Below are positions 1-12,126 of a DNA stretch of 64,000 nt, piece after piece. The notes beneath the pieces were generated by a model. That model was given only the letters and a program-made list of their open reading frames with translations, was not told the DNA's origin and ran no database searches. Both the position numbers and the translations under genes were made by a program. Location of the stretch: assembly GCA_013400975.1 (NCBI GenBank), contig WBMZ01011878.1, forward strand, positions 186,001 through 250,000, in the 5' to 3' direction. Numbering within the stretch: position 1 is the stretch's first letter; each line of letters opens with the position of its first letter. Source of the DNA: Atrichornis clamosus (lineage: Eukaryota; Chordata; Aves; Passeriformes; Menuridae).

Positions 1-2394
1 CAGGATCACCAGTTCACTGGTCTGCAGTTTCCTCACTAATCTAGTTCTTCAAGTCAAGATTGGACACTGGAAGACAGTTTTCAGGTGATTTTACTACAAA
101 AATTGTGTATTGAGTAACTGATTCTCAAATATTTTTGTGATGACAGGGGCAATGCCTTTCTTACCTCCAGTTCACCAGGGAGGGAAGTAAAATATGAGAC
201 GATACAGCCAAATAAGTAAAAGAGAGGGGTTTGAAAGTGGAATAATCAAGCTCCCAGTTCCATTTTCCTACCACCAAATTTCACAGTCCCTCAAAAGTCA
301 TTCATTCAATTTCCAAGACTCATACAACTCATGCAACTCCATGTAAATTTAAATGTCTATTTAGATAGCACCATTTTCTCTTCCCTGTACTGGGATCTTA
401 CAAAGAAAACAACAGTGGTCAACAACAGCTGTAATTCAAGATGGCAGAAGGAAACTAAACCAAAAAGTGTTGACCACAAGGAATGAAAATGCGTGGATTA
501 CACTGCCATTGCCTTCTTAATGATACCACTGCCAAAAGGATTTATCTACAGCAAATGCAAACGTAAGGTTTTTACTAATGCAGTTGCAGAAATAATATAA
601 TTTATAACATTTTTAAAATTTCTCATTGGTGACATTTAAGTATATAACAGAATAATTAATATACATGTTTGCAAATGATTGATACAGAGGAACTGCTCAA
701 AAATAATGTGAAGTGGAGCCACAGTGTCTTTATTGTGTATTTGAGGCACCTTCCCAGTCAATGAACCTCTGTGGAAGATTAATGTCATTTGAACTTTTAT
801 TGTGGAATATCATTCGTGCACTGTCACACTTCGCACAAACGGTGCTTCAGTCACAGTTCGGTAACACTCCTGCATATTATTTCCCAGGCATGTGAGAGTT
901 TAGAGAATTATTGAAGGGCAAACTGTACGCATTTGGTAATAAGGCAGAGTGCAGTTGCAGTCTCCGTATGATTTCAACAAATGGAATCAACGTTAATTTC
1001 GTTGAACGCAGTAAAATAGTTGTGATAATAACTCCAGTGAAATATTCCACTAGAGAAAAGAGATGGAGTATAGTGTTACAGTGTTTTATATGCTCTACAC
1101 AAAAGATTCTAGAAGAAATAGAGAAATGGGTGTGGAAAAAATATCCTAATAATTTCTGGCAATAAGCATATACATTTGAAAATCAAAATCATTATTTCTC
1201 CCAATTTTTACACTTTGATTTTACGAATTTGCTGCAGAAGAAAGAATTAAAGAAATCAACTGAGATTCACATCCTATTTTCACCAACAACACACAGCTTT
1301 GAGGCAGTCTAGATGTTTCAATTTGGCATTACTGTTTGTGCAAATACGTGTTATACTGATCCTGAAAGTAAACATTTCCCAAAGCCATGATTTGTTAGCA
1401 CTGTCTTCACATATTATAGTCAATTAGTCAATAATTAGTCAAATAATTAAAAATATAATTATGCAATGATGTTGCCTTATTTTTAAATTAAGGACTCATT
1501 CACAAGCTGATTCTTCTTTCTGATTATATATTTCCTTGCTGCTAAGCACAGAAAGTTTAAGCACATAAGCCTTGGCTGCTTTTTCTCTCTTTTCGATTTA
1601 AAACAGGATTTTGTTAATAAACAGATAAGTGCTTATTAATATGCTGTCACCAGCAAAGACAAAAATACACAACTAAATATTTATGCAGCTCCCCCAGATG
1701 TAAATATATTTGTAAGAACCATCATTGATGTGTTAGAGACCTCTAGAGCTGTAGCTCTTCTCATGAAACAATTGCTGGTATTACCAATTATTTTATAAGG
1801 GCTAAAGTTCAGGTATATAATATCAAGTTTTAATTAAAAAAAAAAAAGACACCACAACAAAACAAACAAACAAACTAACTAACTAACTAAAAATGAGAGC
1901 TGGCTTACAGACTTATCAAAATATCTCCTGTACACGATCATAAAGTGCACAACACCCCAGCAACCACCATGGTTTCAATATCTTCAGACACTTACTTGCA
2001 AGAGAGGGATATGACCCTTTAGAAAGGCCCCAATGTCACGCAGGGGACATGGCACCACTGTTAGAGAAAGAGAGAAGTGTAAGTGGTGTGCACAGAAAAG
2101 TAACTTCTACATAAACATCACAGCCACAAGACAACCAAAATCAGGAACTCAAAGCGTATTTAACCACCCGTTCATTTATCTGATTCCCACCTATCCATAC
2201 CAAGGCTATGGGACTTCCAGCTTGCAAGGTCAGCATGGAGGGACTAGGACAGCTTGGAAGGAAGAAAGGCACACACTTTACCTCACCCTTCTAAGCTAAA
2301 TCTATGTTACTAACTTAGAAACAGAAATGTGTTACGTCACTGCTCTCCAATTACTCTATTCACCCTCCCATCTAGCTACCTTTCGTGGTCATGT
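1..2394. other. AT-rich intergenic DNA, no gene seen
   Basis: Open frames here are short, stop-rich and without recognisable domains or paired splice sites. Apart from the simple repeat near 1,836-1,892 I see nothing that I can name. Confidence 0.6.
1836..1892 (+). repeat. A-run followed by AAAC/TAAC tetranucleotide repeat
   Basis: A run of twelve A residues is followed by several AAAC units that change into about four CTAA units. It is visible directly as a low-complexity tract and is likely length-variable. Confidence 0.85.
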
Positions 2395-2520
2395 TAATGA
2401 AGCACTAGTATAATGAGAATTTTTTTCATCTAGGTACACAGTTATCAAAAGGATTGCATGGTGCTATGCCATGCTCCATTGCAGCCACCTCCTTCCTCTC
2501 CATACCTGAGGGCTGTGAAG
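2395..2520 (+). repeat. Diverged dispersed repeat, copy A
   Basis: This stretch aligns by eye with 4,384-4,511 in the same orientation. The best shared blocks are a TTTCATC-AGG-ACA-AGTTA core and a CCAT-CTCCATT-CAG block followed by CTCCTT and TCTCC. Identity looks like 65-75% over about 120 bp with small gaps. I do not recognise the family; it could be an old interspersed element or a local duplication. Confidence 0.55.
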
Positions 2521-2837
2521 AGGCCTTATCTCCCTGCAGTGTCAGTAAGTTAGATTTGCTCACACAATCGAACCAAACACAGGACTATTCATTAGTCCAC
2601 CTGTAGATGGAAATGGAAACTTTCTCAGAAGAAGACTTAAAATTTGAACAAAACTCTTGCCAATCATCTCATGTCTTTAAAAATGCTATTGTTTCAGCAG
2701 GTGCAAGCCACTCCTATCAAAAATTCATAAAAGTCATCTTACATTATTCTTAAGTTTGCTTAAATTAACCCCTATGGGCAAAGTCATCCTGAATTAAAGC
2801 TGAGTGACAAATGCATCCTTATGTTGGAGGGTTAAAT

Positions 2838-3380
2838 ACTGAATCACAAAATGGGTCGGGTTGGAAGGGACCAGAGCAGATCATCTGGTCCAACCTCCTT
2901 ACTCAAGCAGGGTCATCCTAGAGCACATGGCACAGGATTGCATCCAGACAGTTCTTGAATATCTCCAGTAAGGGAGACTCCACACCTTCTCTGGGTAATC
3001 TGTTCCAGTGCTTGGTCATTTGCACAGTAAAGAGGTTCCACATATTCCAGTGGAACTTCCTGTGCATCAGTTTCTGTCCATTGCCTCTTGTCCTATTGCT
3101 TGGCACCACCAAGAAGAGCCTGGATCCATCCTCTTGACATCCTCCATTCAGACACTTGCACACATTGATAAGGCCCCCTCTCAGATGTCTCTTCTCGGGG
3201 CTGAACTCGAGGCCCAGCTCCCTCAGCCTTTCCTCATAACAGAGATGCTCCAGTCCCTTAAACATCTTTGTTGCCCTCCGCTGGACCCGCTACAGAAACT
3301 CCATGTCTCTCTTGTCCCTAGGAGTCCAGAACTGGAGACAGCACTTCACATGAGGCCTCACAATGGCTGAGTAGGGCAGA
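2838..3380 (-). mobile_element. CR1 non-LTR retroposon fragment (3' part)
   Basis: The plus strand reads as the reverse complement of avian CR1: it starts with the 'gggttggaagggacc' tail, passes through the 'tccagtgcttggtc' and 'cctcttgtcct' blocks and ends in the region reading 'agaactggagacagcac'. The antisense strand keeps a 115-codon open remnant of the CR1 ORF2 C-terminal end (2,918-3,265). It is a 5'-truncated copy, as is usual for CR1, and sits in intergenic DNA. Confidence 0.93.
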
Positions 3381-5749
3381 TACCAGCACTTCAGACCACT
3401 TAGGTGAGCAAGATTCTTTCCTGAGTGAGAACTGAGTAAAGAGATCAAGACTTAAGTATGGTTATAAAGGCAAGCGTGCAATTCCAGTTATGCATAACTT
3501 AAACTTCTAAACTAAATGCATTCAGTACTTTATCAAAAAGATTCATTTTTGTAATATAGATGTTTTTACAAGAAAACTCTCAACCATAATTGGTACCAAG
3601 ATGTGGGCTTGGCAGGTGTATAGAAAACTTCAATTTTTGTCTCTTAATACATGGTACTAGAGATGGGAAACATTTTTGCCTTCATACAGGACCCAGATGG
3701 CAAACTGTGAAAGCTTAATTTCAAGAGCATTCAGGCTGACAGCTCTACAAGCAGCAAGCTGAATTTAACTTATGTGATTATGACACATACACAGGACTCT
3801 TCAACCAAGTGGTCCAACACTTTACCTATTAGAGGCATGACTATGAGATCTGTGCGTGCTGCATGAAAGCCTTTGCTGTGCAGTTCAGGTCTGGATTACT
3901 ATGCTAGAAACCACATGTGCACGTGCATACAACTTAGTTTCATGGTCTAGCTTGTCAACCAGGGCATTGATTCTATTTCTGTTTTTGCAAGGGGTAATGA
4001 AGAGTCTCCACGGTCTCATAAGCAGGATCACTTTTAGTCTGTACTTTAGGTAAAGGGCTTCACTCGTGTGTTATGCCTTACTCAACTCCATGCTGGCACA
4101 CCACCTACTGACAGCCCAGCGTTGCTTTCTGTGTTTCTTAAAATCCTGTCCCTATGTGAGCCCAAGACCTCTGATCCTGAGATGTATGGCTGTGCAAGCC
4201 AGAGCAGCAGTATTTGTCAGGACTCGAAAAATAGAAGGAATTGAGAGAAAGGGTCTCCAAGCCTCTGGTGGTATATTGATAAAAATTAATAAGCTCAACT
4301 GTTCAGTATTTCAAACCAAGCAGTGGGAAACGAATTGTGTCCCAGCTGAATGGGAAGCAAGCTGTCAGACAGCTTATCAGTAAGCAATTAATGAGACTCT
4401 AATATTCTAAGAATCTCTTTCATCCAGGCACAAAGTTAGTAAAAGAACCAATAATTGTAAGGTAATATCCCATCCTCCATTTCAGGCCCCTCCTTGTCTC
4501 CGAGGTGCAAAGAGCAGTTTAAGTTTCTTTTGATTCCACATTATTTTAAGCTGTTTATGTATTTTAGTGATTGGAGATATGCAATAATTGTGGTGCACAG
4601 AACACAAATGCATTAAAGCACTATCTTTTTTTTTCTCTTTCTGACTTTTCTTTATATACTACTACTGCACAGCTCCATAAGGTTGAACTTCCTGTCCCTA
4701 TTTTTGGCAATGTTTGATGTTCTTTTCCATTTTTTTACTTTGAAATTCCATAGGTAGCACCCTTGAACCTCACAGGCTACTCTAAGTAAGAGGAAAAGAT
4801 CACAAAAGAGTTGATCCTGATAGTGAAATTAAGTGTATGAAGAGACAATTGACAGCAACTAATGACTCCCCTTTCTCCAAGTTGCAGCTGACTGTATATT
4901 AGGTTAACCAAGCATTCCTGAACATAGTAATGCTGGATTTGACAGATATGTCACATCATCCTGTCATCTTTAACACTATTTCAGGCATCCTGAACCACTG
5001 ACTTTGCCTCCTTCAGTAACCCAGTGGTAGCTACTTGTCTCCCTCTCTCCCTGCCTTCCCATGACACCTTGGTTTGGTCTCACCTCTCCGGATCTCAGCC
5101 CATCTGTTTTACCTTAACTCATAAAACTTCCTTAAAAACCCTGCTTCTGGAACTTTTGGTGCTAGGGAGACATGAGTGATAAAAAAGGAGGGAGAGGCTC
5201 TCTGACTGAAGAGCTGTGTGATCATCCTCCTTTTCCTGTGATCATAACATGAAGGATACACAGTCACACCAGCAGCATTCATGTTTCTCAGTGAAAAGAT
5301 CATCACTTACTTGTCCCTGTTAGACACTAAATAGCCATTTAGGGTAATAAAGGAAGGATATTTGCTGTGAAGGCCCCTAGTGTTGCAGTCTCTTGAAAAG
5401 ACTAGGCCCTGGAAGTATCTACTGTCTCAAATCATCTCTAGGGTAAATAGGAAAGAAGAAGATTAAGGCTGGTCTGATCCAATTAGCAGGGATTTGAGGA
5501 AGAAAAAAAAGTTGTAGATTAACCTTTAATAGGTTCTCAGACACAAATCTGAGGAATTGATACAGATTATACATAGCTGTACAAGTATGTGTGCATTTTG
5601 GTATGTGTGGTCTTAGTGCGCTCACTGCTGCGAGGGGCTTTGCCCTCCAGCTGATGATTCCCTGTTTGGTACCTCAGTTCAGGTGGCACAGGGCATCTAA
5701 CTCCCACTGCAGCTGCGTGCAGTCTGGAACACGGTCATTAACCGCCACA
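3381..5749. other. Intergenic DNA with one repeat copy, no gene seen
   Basis: Apart from the repeat copy at 4,384-4,511, no coding or RNA gene was recognised. The open frames of 65-105 codons have no domain features and unremarkable codon use. Confidence 0.55.
4384..4511 (+). repeat. Diverged dispersed repeat, copy B
   Basis: This is the partner of 2,395-2,520, about 2 kb downstream in direct orientation. The shared blocks are described there. Flanking sequence on both sides does not align by eye, so the repeat seems bounded. Confidence 0.55.
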
Positions 5750-5852
5750 TCCAGGGGGAAAACTGATGCCTTCATTTCCCCAGGTTAGAGCTGAACGTTG
5801 GATAACTTCCCCAGGTCACGCAGGCACAGCAGGGAACACAGCCCATGGACCA
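5750..5852 (+). repeat. MIR-like ancient SINE fragment
   Basis: The stretch resembles the MIR core and 3' part: a GGAAAACTGA-GCC block, then a 'gataacttccccaggtcac' block matching the MIR 'taacttgcccaaggtcac' signature, then CAGGCACAGCAGGG. MIR is an ancient SINE found at low copy in birds. The assignment is from recall of the consensus and rests mainly on the most conserved block. Confidence 0.5.
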
Positions 5853-8589
5853 CAACCAAAAATTACTGCCCACAACAAGAAAATTTTCTACCTGGAGTTA
5901 GAAGAAGCAGAAAGAGTTAATCCTAAGGTAATATCATAAAAACCATCAGGAAATGGGCCCAAGCTTCTATTGCACAAAGGTATTTGTAGTAAAAGCACTC
6001 TACTTCAGTTTTAAGTCTTGCTGCTAAAATTCAATGAAATGTAGCTGTAACACTTAAACTAATGAACATCCAGCCGATGTTGGATCTGTGATACTTTATA
6101 GCATTGTTTTATTTGGGGAAAGATTCCAGTTTTGCTAAAATATTAATGAAAGCATGCTCATTTTCCTTCTGGATTCACTAAATGCCTGTGTTAATAGCTT
6201 GTTCCTGTTTCCAGTTCCCCCTGTTGCTTCTTCATCTTACCAGTAAGACAACAATAGGCAAAAACAAAGAACTAATAGTCTTTGAGCACGGAACTGTTGC
6301 ATGTATGCTGTGAAGAGGACAACATAGAGGCTGACAAACATATTTTTTGCTCTACCAGTTCACCTTGGAAACATGTCCAATTGAAGTCAAATTTAATTCA
6401 GAACCCTTAAATTTCCTTTTGATTATGTCCATACTGTATGAATAAAAGTCACGGGAGACTTTCCAAGTCTTGAGCTTCAGACTGTAAATCTCATTTTGGA
6501 CAAAATACCCAATAATATATTGGGAGGTTTTCATATAACAACTATGTTTGACTTACTATGAAAAAATAGAAAATCCTCAAGTGTTGCACTCAGCCTAAGT
6601 CACTGGATCAAAACCATCTAGGCTTGCCATGATCCTTGCCACCTGGAACATTTCTAAAGGCCAAGAGTGAATCCTCATTTCTGACTGACTGTCAGGAGAA
6701 GATCTCTTTTCTGTTCCTACAACAGAAACCTCAACTTCTGTCATTTCCATAACACCCAATCCTGTGCCTATTTTTTTCTGAATCACTCTGCTATACGTGC
6801 CTCTCTCCTGTTATACATCTGTTATGGCACAAGCTCATATCCCCACTGTCATTCTCTGAGTCAGTATTTGTACTTCTGTTTCATATTATGATGAAAACAT
6901 CTCTAGTGGCACTACATTTTAATTGGTATGAAAATATTTAGTAGCATAGTCAGTAACACCCACAACTTTCATTTATTGATTCTCTCTCTCTGGAATATTG
7001 GTAGCATCATCCAATTTTACATGGTGTTATTATACCCCTATTTTTTATTTCAGTGATGGGCCTCCAACTTTTGAGCAGTCCATTCTAGTAATATATGTCA
7101 GGGAAGTATCAGAATACATTTCCAGGGAAGTATCCTAGGGACATGAGAAAGGAATTTTATCATACTAAAAACATCAGTAGGCTTTACACCTACCTCTCCA
7201 GTTGCACTTACAACCAGGGTCAATGAGCCTGACACGTGGCCAGACAGGACCATAACACAAAGGTATTCCTGAAACTTCTGGAGGCTGGACTTGTGGATCA
7301 GTAGCTGTGGCCACAGACCAAGCTGATTGCTGTTGGAAAAATGCCATGAGGGAAACAAGGTTAACCGTGATATTGTGTCCTGTGTACTACACACTGCTAG
7401 AACATCAAAGCCTTTACACATTTACATTACAAAATTTAACTGTTATATATTACATGGGAAATGGTTGATGAATATGCACTGTGGATGGCAGGAAGTCTGT
7501 AAATAGACGTCTATTCAGAAACATTCAGGTAACAAGAAGAGCTCTTTGAACAAATACCCACAGCACTTCTACACACACGTCCATCCATATCCACCAAGTC
7601 AATGGATCTTCCAGGAAACCATTTTAAATAGGGTCTACAACAGGAAAAAAATATTTGTTTCTGCTTGCTGTCTTTCAGAATAAAGTGCATACAGAGCATT
7701 GTGGAAAAGATCAGTGCATCTCTTCTGGGTTCTAAATTAAAATGACTTTTTGTGTCCCTTCTGTAATGATTGTCTCAATAACAGTGGCATTAGTTTCCTC
7801 TAATTTTGCAGTTAATTCCACTATTTTTAAGAAGCTAAGCCAAACCAAGTGGAAGGGCATCACTTTCTAAAGAAACTTGGAGCTCAAATTTTCGCTACAT
7901 TAACCTGGAACCTAACTTTACATATACTAGCATAGTTAAAGGGTGCAGACCTCTCCTTTGCCCCACTCCTTTGTGTCCACACATCCATGGACCAGCCCCA
8001 CAGCCACAGCACCCAGAAAGCACTTGTGGTGCCAGTACCATCCTGGCAAAGGAATCAGCTCTCCCTAGGAAGGGTCAGGAGCCAGGCTGCCCTCCCTGCT
8101 CCCTAGAAGGGGGCATTTATTTGCAAAGAATCTGGACTGAATTTAGATTTCTGTTATATTCAGGATTAAACTAAGTTATCCTGTGCTTGCATTGCTGTCA
8201 GGTAGATCAGCGCAGGACTTCTGTCACTCAAGCAGGTGGCACACAGAGCATAAATCTGCAGATATTTACACACAGACATACAAAATCCACTATCAATTCC
8301 ATTTCATGGGTCATTAAGATCGTCTGTAGCGCTTTATATGCAGTTATGAATAAATTAATTGTAAAAAATAAACAGTGGTCTTTAGTTAGAGACAAAAACT
8401 CGCTTCCAGGAGTTTTTCTAAAATATAAAAAAAATATAATAAAAAAAAGTTGAAGAAACGTAAGAGTGAAATCCATATAAGAACAAAGAAAGTGTAACTC
8501 TCCGTCTATGAAAACCACACAAAGTTCGGCAGAAAAGTGAAAGAATGCATTAAAAGGGAAAAAAAAAAACCAAAAAACAACGAGGGAGT
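5853..8589. other. Intergenic DNA, no gene seen
   Basis: No exon-like frame with matching splice sites, no RNA gene and no clear mobile element was recognised. Composition is ordinary AT-rich avian intergenic DNA until GC content rises sharply near 8,600. Confidence 0.55.
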
Positions 8590-8905
8590 CAAAGATGGGG
8601 AAACATCTACAGCCTCGCACCCCAGCCGGGAAGGCGCCGGGAGCTATGGTGCCAGCATTCCTCGGCGGGCTCCCCGCTTTCTCGCTCGCTGTCTCCTCGC
8701 CTCCCTCCCTCGTTCCCTCCCTTCCCTGCCGCCTCCCGGCCATCGGCACGTCCATGCTGCCATCTAGTGCTGCCGCCCCGCCGCGCACCCGCCGCGCCCG
8801 ACACCGCCCGGCCCGCCGCAACCCCGCCGCAGGTGCGCGACTGGCGGCGCCCGCAATTCGGGAAGGACACTGGGGCGCGGGAGCGTGTCCAGAGAAGGGC
8901 AATGG
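8590..8905. promoter_or_regulatory. Orphan CpG island
   Basis: Within otherwise AT-rich intergenic DNA this roughly 300-bp block is strongly GC- and CpG-rich, with many GCCGCC, CCGCGC and CGCGAC-type words and pyrimidine-rich CCTCCCTC tracts. In birds such islands usually mark promoters. No recognised gene starts here, so it may drive an unannotated non-coding transcript or act as a distal element. A CR1 copy abuts its right edge. The long open frames across it on both strands (up to 224 codons) are what GC-rich DNA gives by default and are not called as genes. Confidence 0.6.
8757..8771 (-). promoter_or_regulatory. CTCF-like binding motif in the orphan CpG island
   Basis: Read on the minus strand the site is GCACTAGATGGCAG, which matches the CTCF core form CCACTAGATGGCAG except for the first base. 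It lies inside the CpG island at 8.6-8.9 kb. Occupancy cannot be judged from sequence; the CTCF core is short, but this is a close match at a plausible boundary-type location. Confidence 0.45.
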
Positions 8906-9297
8906 AGCGGCTGCAGGGTCTGGAGCACAAGTCGAATGGGGACGGGCTGAGGGAGCTGGGGGTGTTTAGCCTGGAGGAGGATCAGGGATGACCTTATCAC
9001 CCTCTACAACTCGCTGAAAGAGGGTGTAGCCGGGTCAGGGTCGGTCCCTTCTCTCAGGCAACATGGTCTCAAGCTGCACCGGGGGAGGTTCAGGTTAGAC
9101 ATTAGGAAGAAATTCTTCACAGAAAGGGTGATTAGACTTTGGAATGGGCTGCCCAGGGAGGTGGTGGAGTCACCATCCCTGGCGGTGTTTAAGACTGGAC
9201 ATGGCACTCAGTGCTCTGGTCTAGTTGACGTGGTGGTGTTTGGTCATAGCTTGGACTCGATCTCAGAGAACTTTTCCAACCTGTGGTTCTGTGACTA
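8868..9297 (+). mobile_element. CR1 retroposon fragment (3' part)
   Basis: Plus-orientation CR1. It shows the 'gcgtgtccagagaagggcaa' block, the 'gggagctggg-gtgtttagcctggagga' block, 'cattaggaagaaattcttcac', 'gggctgcccagggaggtggtggagtcaccatccctgg' and the tail 'tccaacctgtggttctgtga'. The copy looks relatively well preserved. Its left end merges with the CpG-rich block, so the 5' limit is approximate. Confidence 0.92.
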
Positions 9298-11664
9298 ATT
9301 AGCTTTTCATCGTGCTTAATGTGCAGAGAGGGTTTCAACAGGACGATAGACCATCTTCTCAGAGCGGGCAGTACCAGCTGCCTGCCAGGAGCAACAGCCC
9401 TCAGTGGGATTGCTGAGGCCCCGGATACAACTTTGGTGTTAGACCTGCGTCCAGGTACACTACAATGGGAACGGGCACAGGCAGCAGCAGCCAAAAGAGG
9501 TGCAAACACCTGAGATGTAATACAAGTGGAGTTTATTCCTAGAGACTCTTCCCAGGCAGCAGGAGATCAGCGTGACCACACAGTCCTTTTAGGACTTCTT
9601 TAGGACTCCAAAGGCTGAATTAGCCTTAGGAATTGCTGCAAGCATCTGGTTACATGGGGAGTCAGCCAGTGCCCCCTTCCCATTGCCCCTTCACGCAGCA
9701 GGATAAGCACAGTCAAGGAGATGGAGCATCAGCCAAGCCAGCACTGCAGGTCCACAGGCTGGCAGGGGAGGAAAGCACCCTTTCTCCACCAGACAACCGG
9801 AGTGGGGAGAGCTTCCCCTTTGAATAAGAAGTGCCCTTAAAAAAAGTGCCTCCTTAGAAACTTCATAACATTTACACAGTCATCACACTAAGCAGCAGCT
9901 TGGGGAGTAAGTCCAGACCAGCAACTACCAAAAATACTTGGATTGGTTTTAGTAGAAGTCCAGGAGTCCTTCCTGTCAACTGGTGGGTTTCACTAGGAGC
10001 CATCTCCAGGCACCTGGCAGGAGGAGAGACCAATACTTTCAAACAGAGAATAGAGGAATTTCCTGACATCCCACTTTTTCATGTATACAAGAATCATCCA
10101 GAAGAGGAAGTGATACAGTTTCTCTTCATAATCTTCACATCTCAGAGAATTTTTGTGATTTCATAAGATGTGTGGGGTGAGATTTATTACCAGCCCACTT
10201 CGCATCTGGGCCTTTACATCCGGTGCTGCTCAGTCGGGTCTCTCTGACTTGATTGAAACACTTCACTTTACCAAACCCCAAAAGAGCAGAAAGAAACTCT
10301 CTGCCCTGTTACCCTGCTTTGCCTGGATGAAAAGTGGGATGCAGAGTCATGGCAAGCAAAGCAGGTGAAAGAAAACAAAGCAAAATACAAACAATCCAGA
10401 AGACTCTGCATGCTTCAAAACCCAGCCAGAGAAAGAGGAAAAGGTTGCATGCAACAGCAGAATGAAACTGAGGCTGGTGAGGAAACAACTAGCAAAGTAA
10501 GAAGAAGGGTGGAAAACTGTTTTAATCTTTCTGGTTTGGTTTGGTTTGGTTTTCTGATGCAAAGCACTAATTTGTAAGGAAAGCAATTCTACAAAGTCTC
10601 AATTTTCATTAAAAAACCAAACATCTCTAACCCTCACAGCCGCAGAGATGATGGGAAAAAAGCTTGGAACTGCACTCTAGCATACCCAAATGGCACGAGA
10701 AAACAAGTAGGAAACAAAATTATTGGGTTTGAATCCTCAGGGAAATTTAAGTCCAGTTCCTTGTGGGAACTACATTTCCATGTTCAGTATTATAAGGACT
10801 GAATGGGTGAAATATTACAATGATGATGATAACAGGAGTATTGTAATACAAACAAAAGCAAGGAACAAAGTGTGCACTAGAAGAAGTGAGTTTGCACAAA
10901 AGAAAAATACCTATTTGCTTAAGGATCTCGCACTCTGTGCTGATAAATTCTGGAGCAAGACTAGAAGGCCAGACATCTTTGGAATTTTTTTTCTATGAAG
11001 GGACTGTTAGTTCTAAGTGTCTGGAGTTAAGGTCCTGAAGAGTGAGAAGCTCAGGTCCAGGAACCCAAACCAGTTTTCCTGCCTTTGTGCTGATCAAGCT
11101 AGCATTTTGCAGAATGGCCCAGCAAGAAGCACTGCACAGTTTTGGTGGGTGTCCAGTTTGCTCAACAGCTCTCCCCTTGGCAGGTTACAGATTTGGTTCC
11201 TAGTTTTGCCTTTTGATGTCTCACACAGCAACTCTGTGTAAACAACTGCCTTCATCCACTTCATATTCTTTTATAAGGCTCAGGTTTAGAGAGTGGACAC
11301 CCTTATGCTGGAATTCAGCTGTGTTGTAGGACAGTCCTAATTGTACTGGACTCTACTATAAGAAAAAGAAAAGGGAAAACTCCTTTACAGAGGCCACTAC
11401 TGGTCATTTCTTAAAAGCTGGTGCAAGGAGCAATCACGAGTAACTTTCTTCAGAATTGTAACTTTTGCCTGCCAGGGCCAGCCTCAGAAAGGTATGAAGA
11501 AAATCTGTTCTTGCCAAGACACTATAATTAGAAAAGACTATTCATGGAACAGCCATTGCTTTGGGGCAGTACTGTGGCACCGCAAATTGCTACTGACAAT
11601 TAATAAATGGCTTGTAAGAGCTTTGTCTTAGAAAAGTGAGACCACACTTTCCATGGACAAAATA
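9298..11664. other. Intergenic DNA, no gene seen
   Basis: No gene was recognised. A short GGTTT repeat lies at 10,532-10,553. Short paired blocks such as the two 'ttaggact' words near 9,589-9,605 do not form a recognised element. Confidence 0.5.
10532..10553 (+). repeat. GGTTT pentanucleotide repeat
   Basis: About four consecutive GGTTT units are visible. It is a simple sequence repeat with no evident function. Confidence 0.85.
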
Positions 11665-12126
11665 AAAACATTTTTACATTATTTATTCCTATCAAAGAAA
11701 GTTTCCCACTAATAGCAGTGGAAGATGTTGATCAGCTCACAGACTTCTTTAAAATCAGCTTAAGGACAACACTGCAATCACAACAGCATTATGTGGGGGC
11801 ATTTTTGTCAGCATTGACAATTTTTATCCTGTACAAATGGTGGTGTTTAACAAAGACATATGTTTACACAGATGGAGGAGGGAGGTTGTAGTAATGGTGT
11901 GATTGAAAGTAAATTGGATTGGTTGAGTAGCTGATGCCAGCTGCCGTTTCAGTCTAGGAGTAGGTGGGTACTCGAGATGGGCTGTAGTCACTGGGACCAG
12001 ATATTGAAAGTTTGATGGGTACCTGTTATCATCCATTTAGACAATCCTAAAACCATCACTCAGCAGCTCAGAGATGGCTCAGGGCTCAGGATTCAGTGAT
12101 GCATTTTGGGTTTGGGTGTTCTCATC
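11665..12126 (-). other. Candidate terminal exon of an unrecognised minus-strand transcript
   Basis: On the minus strand a good acceptor (pyrimidine run then CAG, ending at 12,127) precedes about 440 bases ending near an AATAAA signal at 11,682-11,687. The frame opening DENTQTQNASLNPEP ends in a stop within 50 bases. A later stretch reads as SYSTNPIYFQSHHYYNLPPP in one frame but lies after a stop. No upstream partner exon was identified. It could be the last exon and 3' UTR of a non-coding or diverged gene, or chance. Confidence 0.18.

Noticed and set aside
2918..3370. Overlapping 115- and 120-codon frames on opposite strands
   Set aside because: Both lie inside a CR1 fragment; the minus frame is ORF2 and the plus frame is its shadow.
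8228..8902. 224-codon minus-strand open frame spanning the orphan CpG island
   Set aside because: Its N-terminal part is low-complexity Ala/Arg/Gly translation of GC-rich DNA and the rest is hydrophobic translation of T-rich sequence; no domain, splice or family support.
9319..10170. Possible LTR-like segment downstream of the CR1 at 9 kb
   Set aside because: No paired terminal repeats, primer-binding site or retroviral frame could be seen.
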